Below the pieces are notes generated by a model. It did no database searches, had not been told where the DNA came from, and worked only from the letters and a program-made list of their open reading frames with translations. A stretch of 38,049 bases of DNA, taken from positions 1 through 38,049 of the forward strand of contig JAAWNJ010000010.1 in the NCBI GenBank assembly GCA_022798895.1. The letters are read 5' to 3'. A program made the translations under genes and the position numbers. Positions 21,358 through 29,818 of the stretch are shown here, piece after piece. Origin of the DNA: Clostridia bacterium. GTDB lineage: Bacteria; Bacillota; Clostridia; TANB77; CAG-508. Numbering within the stretch: the first letter of the stretch is position 1; each line of letters opens with the position of its first letter.

Positions 21358-21372
21358 ATGAAAGGAAAAGTT

Positions 21373-21687
21373 ATGAGAAAAAGAAGAATAAAAAAGAACT
21401 TTTGGTTTGATGAAACAGAAAATAATTCATTAAAAAATTTAAGTGAATTATCAGGAAAAACCGAAGTACAAGTTATAAGAAAATTGATAACAGGAACAAC
21501 AATAAAGGAAAAGCCACCACAAGAATTTTATGAAACAATGAAAGAATTATTGAAGTTTAGAAAAGAAATAAAAACAATAAAAGATTTAAGCAAATATACA
21601 AAAGAACTAGATACAAAAAGAGTGTATAAAACACTAGATGGAATTGATGAATTAAGATCAAGAATAGTAGAAAAATATTTGAAATAA
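21373..21687 (+). CDS. MobC-like relaxosome accessory protein
   Basis: About 104 residues from ATG 21373 (AAAGGA at 21361-21366); ATG 21358 is an in-frame alternative. The N-terminus is basic (MRKRRIKKNFWFDETENNSL), followed by a ribbon-helix-helix-like region (SELSGKTEVQVIRKLITG) and the family-typical KEKPPQEFYETMKELLKF. MobC-type proteins bind oriT and help the relaxase melt and nick DNA. Location between the candidate oriT and the relaxase supports this. Confidence 0.78.
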   Translation: MRKRRIKKNFWFDETENNSLKNLSELSGKTEVQVIRKLITGTTIKEKPPQEFYETMKELLKFRKEIKTIKDLSKYTKELDTKRVYKTLDGIDELRSRIVEKYLK

Positions 21688-21700
21688 TGGAGGTCAGATA

Positions 21701-23044
21701 ATGGCAACAACTAAAATATGGAAGATAGAAAAAAGATTAGATAATGTAGTTGATTATGTAGTAAATGAAAAGAAAACTAACGCAGACAGTTATTATAATT
21801 TACACAAAGTTGCAGAATATGTAAAAGCCTCATATAAAACAGAAAAACAATTATATGTTACAGCAATAAATTGTAGTGAAGATAATGTTGTGCAAGAAAT
21901 GATGGAAACAAAAAAGCTATTTGATAAAGAAGATGGCATTTTAGCTTTTCACGCATTCCAGTCTTTCAAAGAGGGCGAAGTAACACCAGATATAGCTCAT
22001 AAAATTGGAGTAAAACTTGCAGAGGAATTATGGGGAGATAGATTTCAAGTTGTAGTTACTACACACTTAAATACTAATCACATTCATAATCATTTTTTGT
22101 TAAATTCTGTATCGTTTGTTGACGGACTAAAATACTATAATAAGTTAGAAACTTATGCACTAATGAGGCAAACATCAGATAATTTGTGTAGAGAATATGG
22201 ACTTTCTGTTTTAAAAGAAAAGCCTACTGGAAAATATAAAGTAGACTATACGCAATTTTATAAAGGGTATGTGCAAAAAAATAATTATCATACACAAACA
22301 AAACAAGATATTGATTATGCAATTACACAGTCAAATACCTATAAAGAATTTGAAAATTTACTAAAAGCAATGGACTATGAACTTATTTATAGAGCAGGTA
22401 AGTTAAGTATAAGGAGAGATCCATATACAAAAAATATAAGAGTAGCAAGAGCGTTTGGAGATGATTATACAGTAGAACAAATAAAGGCAAGAATAAAAAC
22501 AGAAAAGGCAATAAAACTACCATTTCCAGAAAAGCGTTTAAATAAAATATACATTTATAGAGGGCAGATAAGAAACAAGAAAAAAGCAAAAGGAATTAAG
22601 GCTTTGTATTTATATTATTGTTACTTATTAAAGATATACCCTAAAACAGAAAAGAAACACAAAACACCAATTTCCATTAAAGCAGATGTGCAGAAAATGG
22701 AAAGAATATCAGAGGAGGCAAGACTTCTTTGTAGTAATGATATTAAGACTACAAAGGAGCTTTCTTTATATATGAATACTTTAAATGAAGAACTTAAAAA
22801 TCTCGAGGAGGAGCGAGATAAACTTTACTATCAGAACACCAAGCTGAAGAAAGAAGAAAGACAAGAGAATTATACAAAACTCTCTCAAATAGCAGGCAAA
22901 ATTCAATTTCTAAAACACAAAATAAAAATGTGTAAGGAAATTGAGGCAAGAGTACCAAAGATAAAACAAAATCTAAAAGAATTAGATGAGAAAGAAGAAA
23001 TCCAGAAAGGAAAGGAGAAAAAGGACTATGAGTACATCAAGTGA
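21701..23044 (+). CDS. MobA/VirD2-type relaxase
   Basis: 447 residues. The N-terminal catalytic domain begins ATTKIWKIEKRLDNVVDYVV and NEKKT, with candidate nucleophile tyrosines early; the metal-binding three-His motif is NTNHIHNHFLLNSVSF (residues ~127-142). Later KYYNKLETYALMRQTSDNLC is typical of MOBP-like relaxases of Firmicutes ICEs. The C-terminal ~130 residues are coiled coil. It nicks oriT and pilots the strand to TraG. Strong GGAGGTCAG RBS. The frame is intact and has no in-frame CGG. Confidence 0.88.
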   Translation: MATTKIWKIEKRLDNVVDYVVNEKKTNADSYYNLHKVAEYVKASYKTEKQLYVTAINCSEDNVVQEMMETKKLFDKEDGILAFHAFQSFKEGEVTPDIAHKIGVKLAEELWGDRFQVVVTTHLNTNHIHNHFLLNSVSFVDGLKYYNKLETYALMRQTSDNLCREYGLSVLKEKPTGKYKVDYTQFYKGYVQKNNYHTQTKQDIDYAITQSNTYKEFENLLKAMDYELIYRAGKLSIRRDPYTKNIRVARAFGDDYTVEQIKARIKTEKAIKLPFPEKRLNKIYIYRGQIRNKKKAKGIKALYLYYCYLLKIYPKTEKKHKTPISIKADVQKMERISEEARLLCSNDIKTTKELSLYMNTLNEELKNLEEERDKLYYQNTKLKKEERQENYTKLSQIAGKIQFLKHKIKMCKEIEARVPKIKQNLKELDEKEEIQKGKEKKDYEYIK

Positions 23045-23840
23045 TAGTGCCGAAGAAATGGTACGATTAAGTTTAGAGGGATTTGAAGTTGTAGCAAAAC
23101 TAACAGGAAGTATGGCAAAAGAAATGGCAGTAATGTTATATGCTATGTCAAAAGAACGAAACGAACACAAGACAGGTAAAGTAAACTTAAATAAAATGTT
23201 AAAAAGCAAGGGCAGTTTTAAGATATTTAGTATTAAAAAGGAAAACCTAGAAGATTTTAAAAAAGGTGCTAAAAAATACAAAATTCCGTATAGTGCAATA
23301 TATCTAAAAGGCAATGTAAATAAAGATGGTATCATTGATATTGTAGTTAAGGAAGATGACGCAGTTTTAGTTAATAGAATAGTTGCAAATTATAACTTAA
23401 CAACAGTCGAACAATCGAAACTAGATGAAGTATTAGAAAAAGCAGAAAAGGAAAATCCTACACAAGCACCAAAAGAAAAAACAGAAATTCAAAAAGAGAT
23501 TCAAGAAAAAAATACATCACAAGATTTACTAAACAAACTAATGAAAAAAGAAAACAATAAGGAGGAAAATGAGAACACCAACCCCAGTAACATTCCAGTT
23601 ACGGAGAAAGAAGTTCCATCAGAGAATTTATCGAAAGCAAACGAAAAGACGGAGGGGACTAAAAAGGAAGAAAAGCCGTCAATAATGGAAAAGCTAGACA
23701 CAATAAAAAAGCAGAGAGAAGAAAAAGAACAACAAAAGGCAAAAGAAGAAACAAAGGAAACACCAAAACAAGAAAAAGCAAACGAAACAAAACACAAACA
23801 GCCTAAAAAGAAAAATAGAAAAAAGGAAAGGAGCAAATAA
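23028..23840 (+). CDS. PcfB-like (DUF3801) transfer protein
   Basis: 270 residues from ATG 23028 (AAAGGAGAAAAAGG upstream), overlapping the relaxase end by 17 bases, so translationally coupled. Residues ~1-130: SAEEMVRLSLEGFEVVAKLT, KSKGSFKIFSIKKENLEDFK and YSAIYLKGNVNKDGIIDIVV match PcfB-family proteins, accessory factors that link the relaxosome to the coupling protein. The second half is a Lys/Glu/Gln-rich disordered tail. Confidence 0.78.
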   Translation: MSTSSDSAEEMVRLSLEGFEVVAKLTGSMAKEMAVMLYAMSKERNEHKTGKVNLNKMLKSKGSFKIFSIKKENLEDFKKGAKKYKIPYSAIYLKGNVNKDGIIDIVVKEDDAVLVNRIVANYNLTTVEQSKLDEVLEKAEKENPTQAPKEKTEIQKEIQEKNTSQDLLNKLMKKENNKEENENTNPSNIPVTEKEVPSENLSKANEKTEGTKKEEKPSIMEKLDTIKKQREEKEQQKAKEETKETPKQEKANETKHKQPKKKNRKKERSK

Positions 23841-23844
23841 GTTT

Positions 23845-24735
23845 ATGAGTATGATAAACGATATTATAAAAAGTGCAGTCAATAATGTGCAAAATAGCAA
23901 AGAAGAATTTAACAAAGAAGAATGGGGAAAGGGAAAACAACAAGACAGAGAATTTGCATATAATACACAAGATGAAATGGCAACAAAAATAACAGAAAGT
24001 GGAGAACTTTATAAAACCTACTTAAATGTGCAAAGCAAATTTCCAACTTATTCAGTAGGAAATGCTTTACTTGTAACAGCACAAAACCCAAAAGCTACAC
24101 AACTAAAAGACGCAGAGGGGTGGAAGAAAGATAATATAAATTTTGCAGGAAAGCCAAACAAAATAATTATATTAGAGCAAGGCGATATTTACGAAAGAGA
24201 TGACGGAACAGAGGCACAAAGCTATAATCCTAAAAATGTATATGATATTTCAGATATGAGAGTAAAAAGGCAACTAAATACAGTTCCATTTTCAAAGGAA
24301 AGTATAATGAAATCAATATTATCTATTTCGCCAGTTGAAGTAAGACCAGTACAAAATACTTCAAATGCTAATAAGTTAGTTAATTTTAATGCAGATGAAA
24401 GAATTATAGAAGTAGCAGAAAGAGCAGAAGTAGAACAAATAATTAGTGGGTTAGTAAGAGAAATTGCAAGTATTCACACATTATCTTTTGCAGATTCAGA
24501 GCTAAATACTTTTAAAAATGAAAGTGTTGCATATATGGTATGTAAAAGATATGGAGTTCCAACGAAAGACTTTAATTTTGAAAGAATACCAGAAGAACTA
24601 AAACAGATGACACCACAAGAAGTAAAGGCAGAATTAGCAAAAGGACGAGAATGTTTTGAAATACTAGCAGAGGGAATGGACAGAGATGTAGGAATGCAAA
24701 ACAGAAACAAAACTAATAGAGAATATGAAAGGTAG
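23845..24735 (+). CDS. ArdC-like ssDNA-binding/antirestriction protein
   Basis: 296 residues. KFPTYSVGNALLVTAQNPKA and TQLKDAEGWKK, then KPNKIIILEQGDIYERDDGT match the ArdC N-terminal domain, which binds ssDNA and protects incoming DNA. The C-terminal part has EQIISGLVREIASIHTLSFA, DSELNTFKNESVAYMVCKRY and GVPTKDFNFERIPEEL, resembling the metallopeptidase-like half but without a clear HExxH. It is the second ArdC-type domain in the window after the N-terminus of the giant helicase. Confidence 0.75.
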   Translation: MSMINDIIKSAVNNVQNSKEEFNKEEWGKGKQQDREFAYNTQDEMATKITESGELYKTYLNVQSKFPTYSVGNALLVTAQNPKATQLKDAEGWKKDNINFAGKPNKIIILEQGDIYERDDGTEAQSYNPKNVYDISDMRVKRQLNTVPFSKESIMKSILSISPVEVRPVQNTSNANKLVNFNADERIIEVAERAEVEQIISGLVREIASIHTLSFADSELNTFKNESVAYMVCKRYGVPTKDFNFERIPEELKQMTPQEVKAELAKGRECFEILAEGMDRDVGMQNRNKTNREYER

Positions 24736-24743
24736 GAAGTTCT

Positions 24744-24953
24744 ATGGAAGATGAAAAAAGAGTAGTTGAAATGGACAGAATAGTCTATGCAATTATAATA
24801 AATTCTCTATTAAGTATGAAAAATGAATTAAGACAGCAAGAAAAAGAAACAGACTTAATAGATAAAGTTATTATAAAAGTTGCGAAAGCACCATCTAAAA
24901 AGCAAAAGGGAATATTCCACCGAAAAAAAGGAGATAGAGATGAAACAAGATAA
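24744..24953 (+). CDS. Small hypothetical protein upstream of traG
   Basis: 69 residues, helical N-terminal half (RIVYAIIINSLLSMKNELRQ), strongly basic C-terminus (KAPSKKQKGIFHRKKGDRDE). It overlaps the traG start by 14 bases, so it is coupled to it. Small genes in this position are common in ICEs of this type, but the function is unknown. Confidence 0.6.
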   Translation: MEDEKRVVEMDRIVYAIIINSLLSMKNELRQQEKETDLIDKVIIKVAKAPSKKQKGIFHRKKGDRDETR

Positions 24954-26754
24954 TAGAATATATGTAATACTAACTATTATTGGAATAATACCTGTTATAT
25001 GGCTTGCACTTTTAGTAGCACCATTATTAGACGGAGGACTTGCAAAAATAATAAATGAGTTGCCAGTAGCACTAAACACACCATTTAAAATAAGTATTGT
25101 AGAGAATAGCACAAAAACTGTTGCTATTTTTTTATTTTCTTATTTTATAGGAATAGGAGCATATTTTTCTACTAGAAAGAATTATAAAAAAGGTAAAGAA
25201 CACGGATCAGCGAAATGGGGAAATACAAGAGAAATCAATAAAAAATATAAACAACTACCAGAAAGCGAAAACAGAATACTAACACAAGATATAAGACTAG
25301 GACTAAATGCTAAAAAACACAGAAGAAATCTTAATACATTAGTAATTGGTCGGAAGTCGGTGCAGGTAAAACATTGTTTTATGCAAAACCTAATTTACTA
25401 CAAGCCTCTAACAATTCATATATCATTTTAGATCCAAAAGGCGAAATTTTAAGGGACACAGGGTATATGCTAGAACAAAAAGGTTTTGAAGTAAAAGTAT
25501 TAGACTTAATCAATATGAATTTAAGTTATGGTTATAATCCGTTTAAATACCTAAAAACTGACAATGATGTTCAAAGACTTGTAACGAATTTATTTAAGAG
25601 TACAACACCAAAACGGAAGTCAAAGTAACGATCCATTCTGGGACACATCAGCCTCAATGTTACTTATGTCTTTAATTTTTCTATTAAAATATGAAGCTCC
25701 AGAGTATGAGCAAAATTTTGATATGGTATTAGAACTATTGAGGGCAGGAGATGTAAAGGAAGATGATGATGAATACGAAAGTCCACTAGACGAATTATTT
25801 AAAATGATAGAAGAAATAAACCCACAGCATATAGCATTAAAATATTATAGGAGTTATCATTCTGGTTCGGCAAAAACACTAAAATCAATTCAAATAACAT
25901 TAGCCTCTAGGTTAGAAAAGTTTAATTTGCGAGATTTAGCGAATCTAACAATGGAGGACGAAATGGAGCTTGCAAGTATTGGAGAAAAGAAAGTAGCATT
26001 GTTTGCACTTATTCCAGATAATGACACATCATTTAACTTTATTGTTTCAATGCTATATACACAAATATTTCAGCAATTATTTTATATAGCAGACCACAAA
26101 TACAAAGGTGCATTGCCTGTAAATGTGCATTTTATAATGGACGAGTTCGCAAATGTATCATTGCCGGACGATTTTGACAAAATACTTGCCACAATGCGTT
26201 CGAGAGGTGTATCAGTTTCAATAATATTACAAAATCTTGCACAATTAAAAACATTGTTTGAAAAACAATGGGAAAGCATAGTTGGTAACTGTGATGAGCT
26301 CTTGTACTTACGGACGGAAATGAGCAGTCCACACATAAGTATATCAGCGAACTTCTAGGAAAGGAAACTATTGATACCAATACCTATCGGAAAAAGCACA
26401 GGGCATTCTGGAAGTTATAGCACAAACTACCAGATAGCAGGTAGAGAACTAATGACACCAGACGAAGTCCGAATGTTAGACAATAAGTATGCTTTATTGT
26501 TTATAAGAGGAGAAAGACCAATAATAGATTTAAAATATAACACATTTGCACACCCAAACATCAAACTAACAGAAGATGGAGGGTACAAAACTTATATACA
26601 CGGCAATACAGAAAATGCTATTGCTACTATATCAATAGATACCGATACAAGTGATATTAAATGTAAAGAGTATAAAGATATAGGAAATTATGAAATCTTA
26701 ATTGATGAAGAAATAGATGAATACTTTATGAAAGAATCTAAAAAAGATAACTAA
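24940..26754 (+). CDS. TraG/VirD4 coupling ATPase; six CGG recoding sites
   Basis: Corrected length 602 residues. ATG 24940 follows AAAGGAG. Two N-terminal membrane helices (VILTIIGIIPVIWLALLVAP; VAIFLFSYFIGIGAYF), then HGSAKWGN. Walker A reads VIGGSGAGKTLFYAKPN only after skipping C at 25351 and 25358. ILDPKGEILRDTGYMLEQKG and YNPFKYL follow; TTPKGSQSNDPFWDTS needs the skip at 25614. Walker B is HFIMDEFANV. LLYLGGNEQSTHKYISELLG needs 26311 and 26315; TNTYGKSTGHSGSYSTNYQ needs 26388. All blocks are canonical for ICE VirD4 proteins, which deliver the relaxase-DNA complex to the mating channel. Unshifted translation ends within a few dozen residues of Walker A, so no functional ATPase is made without recoding. 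Confidence 0.93.
25351..25361 (+). other. Double recoding site CGGA-AGT-CGGT (TraG Walker A)
   Basis: GGT C GGA AGT C GGT GCA GGT AAA. Two skips (25351, 25358) restore GGSGAGKT. Confidence 0.94.
25614..25617 (+). other. CGGA +1 recoding site (TraG, PKGSQSNDPFW block)
   Basis: AAA, extra C, GGA AGT CAA. Restores the Gly in TTPKGSQSNDPFWDTS. Confidence 0.92.
26311..26318 (+). other. Adjacent double recoding site CGGA-CGGA (TraG LGGN motif)
   Basis: TTA C GGA C GGA AAT GAG. Two consecutive quadruplets, with no triplet between them, restore the conserved LGGNEQST. Confidence 0.93.
26388..26391 (+). other. CGGA +1 recoding site (TraG, YGKSTGHSGS)
   Basis: TAT, extra C, GGA AAA AGC. Joins GKETIDTNTY to GKSTGHSGSYS. 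Confidence 0.9.
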
Positions 26755-26811
26755 TTTTGAAGAAAAACAAAATAAGATAAATATGCCCTCTCGGAAAGAG
26801 AGGAATTTTTT
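26755..26811 (+). promoter_or_regulatory. Repeated T4SS leader, copy A (before Maff2-type gene)
   Basis: Starts TTTTGAAGAAAAACAA, then a GATAAATATGCCCTCTC ... GAGAGG hairpin (perfect 6-bp stem, loop GGAAA) that holds the RBS of the next gene. It shares wording and architecture with copies at 27127 and 31322. Confidence 0.6.
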
Positions 26812-27126
26812 ATGAAAAAGAAAATAAGTAAACAAAAATTATTAAGTATAGGAATGAAAATTTTTACAGTTGGAGCTGTATTATTAGTTGGAAACAATAC
26901 AGTATTTGCAACAGATGACCCATTAGCTGTCATCAATAATCTAAAAAACTTTATGTACCAAATTATAGGTGCAATAGGTGCAATTCTTTTATTATGGGGA
27001 ATTGTGCAAGTTGGTATGGCTATAAAATCACACGATCCATCACAAAGAGCAAATGGATTTATGACTCTTGCAGGTGGAGTAATTATAGCTTTTGCAAAAC
27101 AAATACTAGAACTAATACTAGGTTAG
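26812..27126 (+). CDS. Maff2-type / VirB2-like small membrane protein
   Basis: 104 residues. A signal-like N-terminus (IFTVGAVLLVGNNTVFATDD) is followed by two transmembrane helices (IIGAIGAILLLWGIVQVGMA; MTLAGGVIIAFAKQILELIL) separated by the polar turn KSHDPSQRANGF. Size, topology and position between traG and trbL match Maff2-family proteins of Firmicutes ICEs, which resemble VirB2 pilins. Confidence 0.8.
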   Translation: MKKKISKQKLLSIGMKIFTVGAVLLVGNNTVFATDDPLAVINNLKNFMYQIIGAIGAILLLWGIVQVGMAIKSHDPSQRANGFMTLAGGVIIAFAKQILELILG

Positions 27127-27190
27127 AAAATTGAAGAAAAACAATAAAAGAGATATTGCCCTCCTATAAAAAATATAGGAGGCGATAAAT
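27127..27190 (+). promoter_or_regulatory. Repeated T4SS leader, copy B (before trbL)
   Basis: AAAATTGAAGAAAAACAAT, then GATATTGCC and hairpin CCTCCTATA / TATAGGAGG whose right arm is the trbL RBS (AGGAGG). Confidence 0.65.
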
Positions 27191-28030
27191 TTGAGTGATA
27201 ATTGGATTGTAGGTAATCTACAAAATGCAATCAATACTTGGAATGGGAAACTAGGCGAGATATGGCAATTAGTTTCACAAACACCAGAAAATTTTAAAGG
27301 TCGGTGGTATATGGAGTGTAATTACTAATATACACGGAGCAGTACAAGCAATACGGACTAGCATTGCTTGTAATTTTCTTTTTAGCAGGAGTTATCAAAA
27401 CTTGTAATTCGTTTTCAGAAGTAAAAAAGCCAGAACACGCTTTTAAGTTGTTTTTAAGGTTTGCAATAGCATATACAATAGTTGTTTATGGACTAGACTT
27501 AATGCTTGCAATATTCAAGATAGTACAGGGCATAAGCTCTACAATAATGAGTTCAGCAGGCTTTGGAAATAGCACGAGTACAGTTATACCTCCAGAAATA
27601 ATTTCAGCAATAGAAAGTTGCCGGATTTTTCGAGAGTATTCCATTATGGGCGATTACGATTATTGGTGGACTATTTATAACTGTACTTTCTTTTGTAATG
27701 ATAATGAGTGTTTATGGTAGGTTTTTCAAACTTTATTTATACACAGCAATAGCACCAATTCCACTTTCAGCAATGGCAGGAGAGCCATCACAAAGCGTGG
27801 CAAAGAGCTTTATAAAATCTTATACTTCAGTATGTATGGAGGGAGCAATTATTGTGCTTTCTTGTATTATATTTTCACTATTTGCGTCCACACCACCAGC
27901 AGTTGATATGAACGCACCTGTTGCAACGCAAGTATGGAGCTATATTGGAGAGCTAGTTTTCAATATGTTGGTACTTGTAGGAACTATAAAAATGAGCGAC
28001 AGAGTTGTGCGTGAAATGATGGGATTATAG
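27191..28030 (+). CDS. TrbL/VirB6-like mating-channel membrane protein; three CGG recoding sites
   Basis: 278 residues after correction. TTG 27191 lies eight bases after AGGAGG. It begins MSDNWIVGNLQNAINTWNGK. Skipping C at 27302 gives NFKGGGIWSVITNIHGAVQA, at 27354 gives AIGLALLVIFFLAGVIKTCN, and at 27622 gives ESCGFFESIPLWAITIIGG; the remainder runs cleanly to 28030 with SVYGRFFKLYLYTAIAPIPL and FINMLVLVG-like helices near the end. Multiple transmembrane helices and these blocks are typical of the TrbL-type protein encoded between Maff2 and PrgI in ICEs. Without recoding the peptide stops within 30 codons of the first site. Confidence 0.88.
27302..27305 (+). other. CGGT +1 recoding site (TrbL, GGGIW)
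   Basis: GGT, extra C, GGT GGT ATA TGG. Restores FKGGGIWSVI. Confidence 0.9.
27354..27357 (+). other. CGGA +1 recoding site (TrbL, QAIGLALL)
   Basis: ATA, extra C, GGA CTA GCA. Joins IHGAVQAI to GLALLVIFFLAG. Confidence 0.9.
27622..27625 (+). other. CGGA +1 recoding site (TrbL, ESCGFFES)
   Basis: TGC, extra C, GGA TTT TTC. Restores AIESCGFFESIPLWAI. The extra C follows a C, so its exact position is 27621 or 27622. Confidence 0.9.
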
Positions 28031-28049
28031 ATGAAAGGTAGGGAAATAT

Positions 28050-28409
28050 ATGAGTACAATAACACACCAAACAAGACAATTAAGTTTTGAAGATATGCAG
28101 TTAAAAAAGAAAAGGAGATATGAACAAATACTATATAGACTTATAAAAGGCAATAAAACAGCAAAAGAAATAGCAGTTGAATTGTTTGAATTAAAACTAA
28201 CACCTAGTGCAGAAAGAAATTACACAGCACCACGCCTTACAGAGTTAGAAAAAATGGGGTTAGTAAAATCAGTAAATAAGAAAATATGTGAATATACAGG
28301 TAAAAAAGTGGCAATTTATGAAATTACACTAGATGGCATAAAAAAGTATAAAGCATTAAATAAAAATGGAAATGCCAGACTAGAGAAAGGTTGTGAGAGC
28401 TATGAGTGA
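28050..28409 (+). CDS. Winged-helix DNA-binding protein
   Basis: 119 residues. RRYEQILYRLIKGNKTAKEI and AVELFELKLTPSAERNYTAP followed by RLTELEKMGLVKSVNKKICE and TGKKVAIYEITLDGIKKYKA form a winged helix: helix-turn-recognition helix with the wing VNKKICEYTGKKVAIYEIT. Likely a DNA-binding regulator or DNA-structure protein; its target is unknown. It opens the block of unknown genes that separates trbL from prgI. RBS AAAGGTAGGG. Confidence 0.75.
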   Translation: MSTITHQTRQLSFEDMQLKKKRRYEQILYRLIKGNKTAKEIAVELFELKLTPSAERNYTAPRLTELEKMGLVKSVNKKICEYTGKKVAIYEITLDGIKKYKALNKNGNARLEKGCESYE

Positions 28410-28950
28410 AATGATTAACGGAGTAGAGTATATTTTAATGAAAGATATAAAAGGAAATGAGGACTTACACGAAATAGCAAGAAATATAAAATTTGAAGAT
28501 GATACTTGTTCAATGCCTAAAAATACAACTAGAAAGCAATTCATAGCAGAAATAAAGTCGGAGATTGAATGGTACTTTGATTTTGTATCTCCACCAGTAA
28601 GCAAAGATATTTTGAATCAAGAATATTTGAAAATATTAAAAATAGAAGAAATGGAAAGGAGAAAAGGCAAAAATATGAAGAACTATGAAAAAGTAATTGA
28701 TAAAAGAAACTTAACACAAAATGCGTTTGCATTAAATGTTTTATTACAATGTGGCAGAAATAATTTACTAGATGATAAATTTTACGAAAATATGATAAAA
28801 GGAGCAAATGGAACAAGTCTAATGACAGCAGATTTTCAAAAACAAGTATATGAAATTGCAAGAAATATGGCAAAATTAGATGACAAAGGCTTATGCGAGT
28901 ATGTATATGACAAAGTGAAAGCAGATAAAAAGCTAGAGCGAGGCAGATAG
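28402..28950 (+). CDS. Hypothetical protein, 182 residues
   Basis: ATG 28402 (overlapping the previous stop) is preferred; GTG 28393 is in frame but poorly placed. It has two parts: residues ~1-75 with YILMKDIKGNEDLHEIARNI and a Trp-Tyr-Phe-Asp-Phe patch, and ~90-182, a helical domain NLTQNAFALNVLLQCGRNNL ... FQKQVYEIARNMAKLDDKGL. No family is recognised. Coupled to the winged-helix gene upstream. Confidence 0.65.
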   Translation: MSEMINGVEYILMKDIKGNEDLHEIARNIKFEDDTCSMPKNTTRKQFIAEIKSEIEWYFDFVSPPVSKDILNQEYLKILKIEEMERRKGKNMKNYEKVIDKRNLTQNAFALNVLLQCGRNNLLDDKFYENMIKGANGTSLMTADFQKQVYEIARNMAKLDDKGLCEYVYDKVKADKKLERGR

Positions 28951-28965
28951 GAGGTAGGAAATATT

Positions 28966-29805
28966 ATGATAGAACAAACCAATATAGAAACAGTATGGCT
29001 TATAGAAGATAATGAGTTAAAAAAGGCAAATAAGAGAGTAGCAAAAGTAAATTATAATGGAACAGAAATAGCTGTATTGAAAACAGAAGTAGGAAGTTAT
29101 GGGCAAGAGTATTTATTTAAAGATAAAGACAATGAATATTGGAAAATGAATATAGCAGGAATTGAGCTCAAAAAGTTTATTAGTGCTAGTATAGACAGTA
29201 CGCTAACAGAAAGTAAAAACTATTGTGATCGTGTTATAGAAAAGTTATCTACATTTGATTTAAAAGAGTTTTTTACGAGAAAAATCAAAAGAAAAAACTA
29301 CTTCAATAAATGTGAATTAGCATATATTTCTAAACATTTTCCAGATATGTATGATATGGCGAAAAATAGCAGAGAAGAATATATTGCAGAAAATAGAAGA
29401 ATAGACCAAGAGGCATTTAATGCAAGAAAACAACAGGAAAGAGAAACAGTAAAGCAAGTAAATACAGAATTTAAAAGGCAATTTAAAGAAATAAAACAAA
29501 ATATATACAAAGGAGAAACAATAAAAATATTTGATTTTAAATTTTATAAAGATAATGAATATAAATTTACTCCAGACACACAAAATTGTGTGCTTTTTTT
29601 AGCTAAAGAATATGATATAAAAATTCCACTTGCAACACAGGGATTTATCAATAATAGGCTTACAGATTATAATTTTAAAACCAAAAAGGGATTTTTTAAA
29701 GCTACTAGCAACAAAAGGTGTAGCCAAACAATGTTTGAATATTTAGATAAAATCTATGATAGTGTAAAAAAAGAATTGAAAAAACAGAGAGTATGTGAGA
29801 GATAG
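28966..29805 (+). CDS. Hypothetical protein, 279 residues
   Basis: RBS GGAGGTAGG. N-terminal beta-rich part (TVWLIEDNELKKANKRVAKV, EIAVLKTEVGSYGQEYLFKD), then a long Glu/Lys/Gln-rich helix (DQEAFNARKQQERETVKQVN) and a compact end with IKIFDFKFYKDNEYKFTPDT. The three-part layout (small beta domain, helix, small domain) suggests a protein-interaction role, but it is not recognised. No membrane segment or catalytic motif is apparent. Confidence 0.65.
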   Translation: MIEQTNIETVWLIEDNELKKANKRVAKVNYNGTEIAVLKTEVGSYGQEYLFKDKDNEYWKMNIAGIELKKFISASIDSTLTESKNYCDRVIEKLSTFDLKEFFTRKIKRKNYFNKCELAYISKHFPDMYDMAKNSREEYIAENRRIDQEAFNARKQQERETVKQVNTEFKRQFKEIKQNIYKGETIKIFDFKFYKDNEYKFTPDTQNCVLFLAKEYDIKIPLATQGFINNRLTDYNFKTKKGFFKATSNKRCSQTMFEYLDKIYDSVKKELKKQRVCER

Positions 29806-29818
29806 GAGGAAAAAGCTA

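Noticed and set aside
26788..26793. CGGA in the leader before the Maff2-type gene as an inserted C
   Set aside because: The C completes a perfect CCTCTC/GAGAGG stem and lies outside coding sequence.
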